Origin: Candidatus Uhrbacteria bacterium
GTDB lineage: Bacteria > Patescibacteriota > Patescibacteriia > 2-12-FULL-60-25
DNA length: 8,593 bases
Assembly: GCA_023246415.1 (NCBI GenBank)
Contig: JAHFIK010000053.1
Coordinates: forward strand, 1 to 8,593
Direction of reading: 5' to 3'
Below are positions 6,401 through 8,593 of the stretch, in pieces (the first letter of the stretch is position 1; every line of letters starts with the position of its first letter). Below the pieces are notes generated by a model that saw only the letters and a program-made list of their open reading frames with translations, was not told the origin of the DNA and made no database searches. Made by a program: the position numbers and the translations under genes.

Positions 6401-6500
6401 TCCCCGCGCCCGCAACGATCAATAACGGCCCATGCGCGTGCGTGACCGCCGTTTTCTGAGCGTCGTTCAGACCTTCGAGGAGATCGGGGGATTCAGGCAT
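3465..6500 (-). CDS. UvrD/Rep superfamily 1 helicase fused to C-terminal Fe-S PD-(D/E)XK nuclease
   Basis: A 1011-residue helicase-nuclease. SF1A motifs are intact and in order: Q motif LNDAQ (11-15), Walker A GAGTGKT (31-37), Ia LALTFTEKAAGEM (83-95), II VDEFQD (265-270), III GDDDQAIYKFRGA (293-305), IV LTSNYRS (325-331), V TVHASKGLEF (621-630), VI RRLFYVALTRAKD (674-686). The C-terminal third is an AddB/RecB-type nuclease: FGQCMH (786-791), AIDRID (896-901), YDYKTG (911-916, D912 and K914) and QLRIY (929-933). Cysteines C764, C996, C999 and C1005 match the split Cys...CX2CX5C site that binds a 4Fe-4S cluster in AddB-like nucleases. Predicted role: ATP-driven DNA unwinding with end processing in repair or recombination; the single-chain design recalls mycobacterial AdnA/AdnB. 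About 25 extra residues (52-76) between motifs I and Ia and an EVGNG repeat (814-825) are repeat-derived. The ATG at 6500 starts MPESPDLLEGLNDAQ, normal for the family, with no Shine-Dalgarno. Confidence 0.95.
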   Translation of the reverse strand: MPESPDLLEGLNDAQKTAVTHAHGPLLIVAGAGTGKTTVLTKRYVWLLENGEWEVGSGTRGEIDGHRTSGIGGRKRLKPENILALTFTEKAAGEMEDRILQMLPNGTYDFWISTFHGFCQRVLEEKGLEIGLPNHFKILSETDGWLLLKRRLEELPLNHYRPLGNPVKFLAALQRHIGRAKDENVSPEEYLAFATDAVLDGDSNLVDVERARLKELADLSFTYRKILRDEGCLDFGDLIQETLRLFRERPAVLEEYRARFPYILVDEFQDTNWAQYELIKLLAGDRRDLTVVGDDDQAIYKFRGASLANILQFRDDFPDATTVALTSNYRSHQEILDAAYGFISRNNPNRLEVKLAETGLTKRLEAHRGASGTVQVKWYSSVDTEAQAVSEMISDLKAADDTLTWNDIAILVRSNDGAEPFVRALERDGIPFRFFALKGLYVKPHILDLINLLSLTQDPSDSAAVWRVLHMPVIDLAAADAAELTFIANKLRGLPLWEACQEADAAPGISVEGKKKIRAVITLVNRLAEEARRSPPMRVLQYALDETGLLRRLLALPEREKIEEISILNAFADRVKRYEANTVGPSLRGFLEELHLEIDSGDEGGLKADPNEGPELVKILTVHASKGLEFRHVFIVSMVDQRFPTRKRPDPIPLPDGLVKERLTEGDAHLEEERRLFYVALTRAKDTVTITGASEYGGTRAKKPSPFIDEVGIPIEDIRQTSITFQGQIASTRAQGADDLEDVRRLYPLKRRFSYTQLAAFRSCPLQYKFAHIYRIPILGSHQKTFGQCMHLTLQDVLKLHLDRGKSQQGSLFEVGNGAVEVGNGFRVTKEEAVAMFKERWKDEWYPDRATHDEFYGEGLKAINQFWESCSANVPPVKALEQSFDWSIGKHSIKGAIDRIDVLPDGSLALYDYKTGQAKEKLESEDKEQLRIYQLAMEARGERVGKLALVYVRGMVETPVDLLEGDEKVKFAETLQERMDEILVSDYPPNASPFVCRFCDFRNMCEFRKLR
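4026..4061. repeat. In-frame 21-nt repeat in the nuclease part of uvrD
   Basis: CCATTCCCCACTTC (from 4027) and CCATTCCCCACCTC (from 4048) are near-identical 14-mers with a 21-nt period, that is 3 x 7 nt. On the coding strand they give EVGNGAV-EVGNG (residues 814-825), in the linker between the FGQCMH segment and the rest of the nuclease core. The sequence resembles the G-rich repeat at 6326-6351. Confidence 0.85.
6273..6347. repeat. Repeat-derived in-frame insertion in uvrD between Walker A and motif Ia
   Basis: Two short-period arrays are seen. CCCGATG-CCCGATG-TCCGATG-TCCG runs over 6285-6309 (7-nt period). TCCCACTCCCCA occurs at 6326-6337 and 6340-6351 (14-nt period). They encode about 25 residues (52-76, Gly/Arg-rich) separating LLENG from LKPENILALTFT, two segments that are nearly adjacent in ordinary UvrD proteins. 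The reading frame is kept. Confidence 0.8.
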
Positions 6501-6518
6501 GAAAACGATCTTAACAGA
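6501..6518 (-). promoter_or_regulatory. Possible -10 element giving a leaderless uvrD mRNA
   Basis: On the minus strand TAAGAT (4/6 match to TATAAT) lies 7 nt before the uvrD ATG, so a start at the usual distance would fall on the A of ATG. No Shine-Dalgarno is present, which fits leaderless translation. The -35 position falls in the 6520-6599 hairpin and shows no consensus. Weak evidence. Confidence 0.25.
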
Positions 6519-6519
6519 A

Positions 6520-6599
6520 AGGTGAGTACGTGAGTATGTGAGTGGGTGAGTAGGCCAGACCCGACCTACTCACCCACTCACATACTCACGTACTCACCT
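6520..6599. repeat. Perfect 35-bp inverted repeat of GTGAGTNN octamers
   Basis: Arm 6520-6554 is the exact reverse complement of 6565-6599, with a 10-nt loop CCAGACCCGA (6555-6564). Each arm is four octamers, GTGAGTAC, GTGAGTAT, GTGAGTGG and GTGAGTAG, in the same mirrored order in the other arm. It lies between uvrD and the upstream terminator. On the minus strand only CCTTTCTGTT follows, so it would be at best a weak terminator. Confidence 0.95.
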
Positions 6600-6640
6600 A
6601 AAAATTGAAGAGGCCCTACCGCAGATCGCAGTAAGGCCTC
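6600..6640 (-). terminator. Intrinsic terminator of the 242-aa gene
   Basis: Read on the minus strand, GAGGCC (6640-6635) pairs with GGCCTC (6615-6610), extended by U-G, UAC/GUA, U-G and GC/GC pairs around a 5-nt loop, then TTCAATTTTT (6609-6600). The two C-A mismatches seen in the plus-strand RNA become U-G wobble pairs in the minus-strand RNA. The fold is therefore continuous only in the minus transcript, which fixes its direction. It lies 71 nt past the stop of the 242-aa gene. Confidence 0.85.
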
Positions 6641-6710
6641 ACACGCACGAAGCGGATATCGCTCTGTGAAAAGTGACTGAATTCTCAAAGAACACATTTA
6701 TGGATCATTC

Positions 6711-7439
6711 TCAACTTGGAGTCGCCGACGTCTGCCCATCCGACAAGTTCAGGGCTAATGCACTCAGTCGTACATCGATACTTGGAAGGAGCAAACTCTT
6801 TTCATGAACGGCGCTTCTGAGCTCCAAAAGAAGGTCTCGCGTTCGAACGCGCTCAATGACCTGCCGTATGAAGGTAACTTCCTCGACCTCCATTGGCAAA
6901 TAATTGTTCACAATCCTTCCCCTCAGATAGTCGCGATACGTTGACTCATCCGTAAAAATCGTAAAAATGAATTCCCGTCCTGTGTCCGGTAGGAGGTAGG
7001 CACGAGAAAAAATCCAATCATCCATCCGCGTGTTTCCCATATATTCACGACAAACACATTCGATGAGACGTTTTGCATCCGCTTCTGACGCAGACCGTAT
7101 CACATCAATCACAAGATCAATGTTCAGGCGGAGATGATGCGTATGCAGGATCACACGCATCCAATCACTGATGAGACTCGGGCTTGCCGTTTCTTGAAGC
7201 TGAGCACGCATGAGACCTGCATGGCCCCGGAACTGCCGACCCTCGATATAGCAGTTGTTTGATTCGAACTCAACGGCAATGAGATCACCGTTTGGCGCCA
7301 ATCGTCGGTAGTCATACCCATGGCTCCCAGACCCCTCTTTTGGCTTCAGCCGCAAGGCGAGGAGATCAACGTGCGTTGTCGGAAGTCCAACCTTCAAATA
7401 CACAACCTCACCTTCAATTTCAATCCTTGGCTCATTCAT
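6711..7439 (-). CDS. Uncharacterised soluble protein, 242 aa
   Basis: I do not recognise this protein. From the ATG at 7439 (MNEPRIEIEGEVVYLKVG) it has 242 residues, no signal peptide and no transmembrane helix. It looks mixed alpha/beta: an N-terminal strand-rich part (DLIAVEFESNNCYIEG), a central helical part (DLVIDVIRSASEADAKRLIECVCREYMG) with a CxC pair, a strand-like REFIFTIFTDE, and a charged helix EEVTFIRQVIERVRTRDLLLELR. The tail (LSDGQTSATPS) looks disordered. The frame is open upstream to 7598, but 7439 is chosen because AGAGGGA (7445-7451) is a good Shine-Dalgarno and the upstream extension would overlap the promoter. With its own promoter, leader hairpin and terminator it appears to be a single-gene transcript, divergent from glyA. 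It ends in TGA. No function is proposed. Confidence 0.8.
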   Translation of the reverse strand: MNEPRIEIEGEVVYLKVGLPTTHVDLLALRLKPKEGSGSHGYDYRRLAPNGDLIAVEFESNNCYIEGRQFRGHAGLMRAQLQETASPSLISDWMRVILHTHHLRLNIDLVIDVIRSASEADAKRLIECVCREYMGNTRMDDWIFSRAYLLPDTGREFIFTIFTDESTYRDYLRGRIVNNYLPMEVEEVTFIRQVIERVRTRDLLLELRSAVHEKSLLLPSIDVRLSALALNLSDGQTSATPS

Positions 7440-7444
7440 GACCG

Positions 7445-7451
7445 TCCCTCT
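7445..7451 (-). promoter_or_regulatory. Shine-Dalgarno of the 242-aa gene
   Basis: AGAGGGA on the minus strand lies 5 nt before the ATG at 7439. It decides the start against the longer open frame reaching 7598. Confidence 0.75.
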
Positions 7452-7464
7452 TTTCTTGTGAATC

Positions 7465-7481
7465 TCATCGGAATCCGATGA
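7465..7481 (-). promoter_or_regulatory. 7-bp hairpin or operator-like palindrome in the 5' leader of the 242-aa gene
   Basis: TCATCGG (7465-7471) and CCGATGA (7475-7481) are perfect inverted repeats around a 3-nt centre. The element lies between the predicted start of transcription (about 7499) and the Shine-Dalgarno (7445-7451). It could be an RNA hairpin or a small DNA operator. No known family is recognised. Confidence 0.45.
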
Positions 7482-7505
7482 TCGCCCACCAATTTGGACA
7501 ACGTG

Positions 7506-7535
7506 GTTATACGGTTTTTCAATCCCCCTTGTCAA
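7506..7535 (-). promoter_or_regulatory. Strong sigma70-type promoter of the 242-aa gene
   Basis: The minus strand shows a perfect TTGACA (7530-7535), an 18-nt spacer and TATAAC (7506-7511, 5/6). Transcription is expected near 7499, giving a 60-nt leader. This is the best promoter in the window. Confidence 0.75.
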
Positions 7536-7580
7536 TGAGATATCACCGGGATGCAAGCGTGCGTGCGATACGTCCCTCCG

Positions 7581-7609
7581 TTGTCCTGGGGGCGACACAC
7601 TGCTACGAT
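7581..7609 (+). promoter_or_regulatory. Candidate glyA promoter, nearly leaderless
   Basis: TTGTCC (7581-7586, 4/6 match) and TACGAT (7604-7609, 4/6 match) are separated by 17 nt. The expected start of transcription, about 7616-7620, falls on or just before the glyA ATG at 7620. No Shine-Dalgarno precedes that ATG, which agrees with leaderless or near-leaderless translation. Confidence 0.45.
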
Positions 7610-7619
7610 TTTGCTCATT

Positions 7620-8593
7620 ATGTCACTCCACGACGCGGACCCGAAAATCGCAGACCTCCTGGACCAGGAGCTGATTCGCCAACAGGAATCAATCACCCTC
7701 ATCCCGAGCGAGAACCATACGTCCTCTGCAGTCCTCGAAGCCCTCTCAAGTGTCATTTCCGACAAGTACGCGGAAGGATATCCGGGCAAGCGGTACTACG
7801 CGGGAAATCAGGTTGCGGATCAATTGGAGAATCTTGTCCGTGATCGCGCAAAAGCTCTCTTTGGCGTCCCCTTCGTCAACGTTCAGCCGTACTCCGGGAG
7901 CCCGGCGAATCTTGCCGCCTACCTCGCGGTCATGAATCCAGGTGAAACGTTCATGGGGCTCGATCTGGCCCAGGGCGGACACCTCACACACGGCTATCAT
8001 CTCAATGCGACGGGTCGCATTTGGAAATCCGCACCGTATCGTGTCAGCGCGGACGGTTCGTTCGACTTCAATGAGATCCGCGATATCGCGATGCGTGAAA
8101 AGCCAAAACTGATCGTGTGTGGCGGCACCGCCATTCCGCGTGCCATCCCCTTCGCAAAGTTCGCGGAAGTCGCGGATGCATGCGGCGCGATCCTGATGGC
8201 AGACATCTCGCACATCGCCGGACTCGTTGCTGGAAAAACACATGAAAGCCCTGTGCCGTACTGCCACATCGTCACGACGACGACGCACAAGACATTACGC
8301 GGTCCGCGTGGAGCCATGATCATGGTCACGCAAAAAGGGTTAGATGCAGACGCGGATCTTGGATCTAAAATCGATAAGGCGATCATTCCTGGCTCCCAAG
8401 GCGGACCACATCTCAACACGATCGCCGGCATTGGCGTTGCACTCGGAGAAGCTGCGCTCCCCACGTTCAGCGACTATGCAAAACGGGTCGTTGAAAATGC
8501 GCAGGCCCTCGCGCAAGCGCTGACGGATGCAGGATTCTCCCTCGTCAGCAATGGAACAGATAACCATCTCATCCTCGTCGACCTCACGAAAAC
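7620..8593 (+). CDS. glyA: Serine hydroxymethyltransferase (partial, C-terminus beyond the window)
   Basis: An open frame of 324 codons runs from the ATG at 7620 off the window end. GlyA is about 415-430 aa, so about three quarters is present. It is a PLP enzyme converting serine and tetrahydrofolate to glycine and 5,10-methylene-tetrahydrofolate. Visible hallmarks: SEN (30-32), KYAEGYPGKRYYAGN (49-63), VQPYSGSPANLAAY (88-101), GLDLAQGGHLTHG (113-125), ADISHIAGLVAG (194-205, PLP-contacting D195 and H198) and TTTTHKTLRGPRG (219-231) with Schiff-base lysine K224, then GSQGGPH (258-264). No motif in the visible part is broken. RYYAGN replaces the usual RYYGGN/C, and SGSPAN rather than SGSQAN recalls eukaryotic-type enzymes. 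It is the only plus-strand gene here, divergent from the 242-aa gene across a 180-bp promoter region. Confidence 0.97.
   Translation, partial: MSLHDADPKIADLLDQELIRQQESITLIPSENHTSSAVLEALSSVISDKYAEGYPGKRYYAGNQVADQLENLVRDRAKALFGVPFVNVQPYSGSPANLAAYLAVMNPGETFMGLDLAQGGHLTHGYHLNATGRIWKSAPYRVSADGSFDFNEIRDIAMREKPKLIVCGGTAIPRAIPFAKFAEVADACGAILMADISHIAGLVAGKTHESPVPYCHIVTTTTHKTLRGPRGAMIMVTQKGLDADADLGSKIDKAIIPGSQGGPHLNTIAGIGVALGEAALPTFSDYAKRVVENAQALAQALTDAGFSLVSNGTDNHLILVDLTK

Noticed and set aside
7440..7598. 53-codon N-terminal extension of the 242-aa protein
   Set aside because: It would run through a strong promoter and the leader palindrome, and the internal ATG at 7439 has a good Shine-Dalgarno.
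7746..8288. Minus-strand open frame of 180 codons
   Set aside because: Antisense to glyA, whose catalytic motifs are continuous on the plus strand. No start signal or recognisable domain.

Overview
The window looks like chromosome of a Patescibacteria (CPR) bacterium, most likely of the Parcubacteria group. This is an inference from four things: a small four-helix membrane protein beginning MGLRGYLSLIGLGT, of a type I recall from these genomes; a very short DciA-like (DUF721) protein; a single-chain UvrD helicase fused to an Fe-S PD-(D/E)XK nuclease; and intergenic DNA full of short-period repeats. Base composition looks roughly half G+C by eye. TGA serves as a stop (the DUF721 gene and the 242-aa gene), so the genetic code is standard and the TGA-recoding CPR lineages are unlikely.

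Layout, left to right. Positions 1-2087 hold the cell-shape operon read on the minus strand as mreB, mreC and the first 18 codons of a probable mreD. A perfect repeat-built hairpin sits in each intercistronic gap. Positions 2272-2661 encode the small membrane protein. Positions 2662-3087 are gene-free and hold a 14.7-copy heptamer array and a 30-bp perfect inverted repeat that may be a MITE-like element. Positions 3088-6500 hold uvrD (helicase-nuclease, 1011 aa) and, just downstream, the DciA-like gene, both minus strand. Positions 6501-6710 hold a perfect 35-bp hairpin and a clear intrinsic terminator. Positions 6711-7439 encode an unrecognised 242-aa protein with its own promoter, ribosome binding site and terminator. 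From 7620 to the end runs the first 324 codons of glyA (serine hydroxymethyltransferase), the only plus-strand gene, divergent from the 242-aa gene.

Functionally the window joins envelope morphogenesis (MreB/C/D), DNA repair or recombination plus replication-linked functions (UvrD-nuclease, DciA-like), and one-carbon metabolism (GlyA). No defence system, phage, integrase, CRISPR array or RNA gene was found.

The most interesting signal is the repeat ecology. At least five loci carry repeats with a period of 7 (or 8) nt. Three are folded into perfect inverted repeats whose sequence variants are mirrored in both arms, which suggests that one arm was copied from the other. Related G-rich repeats have also entered the uvrD reading frame at two places without breaking it.
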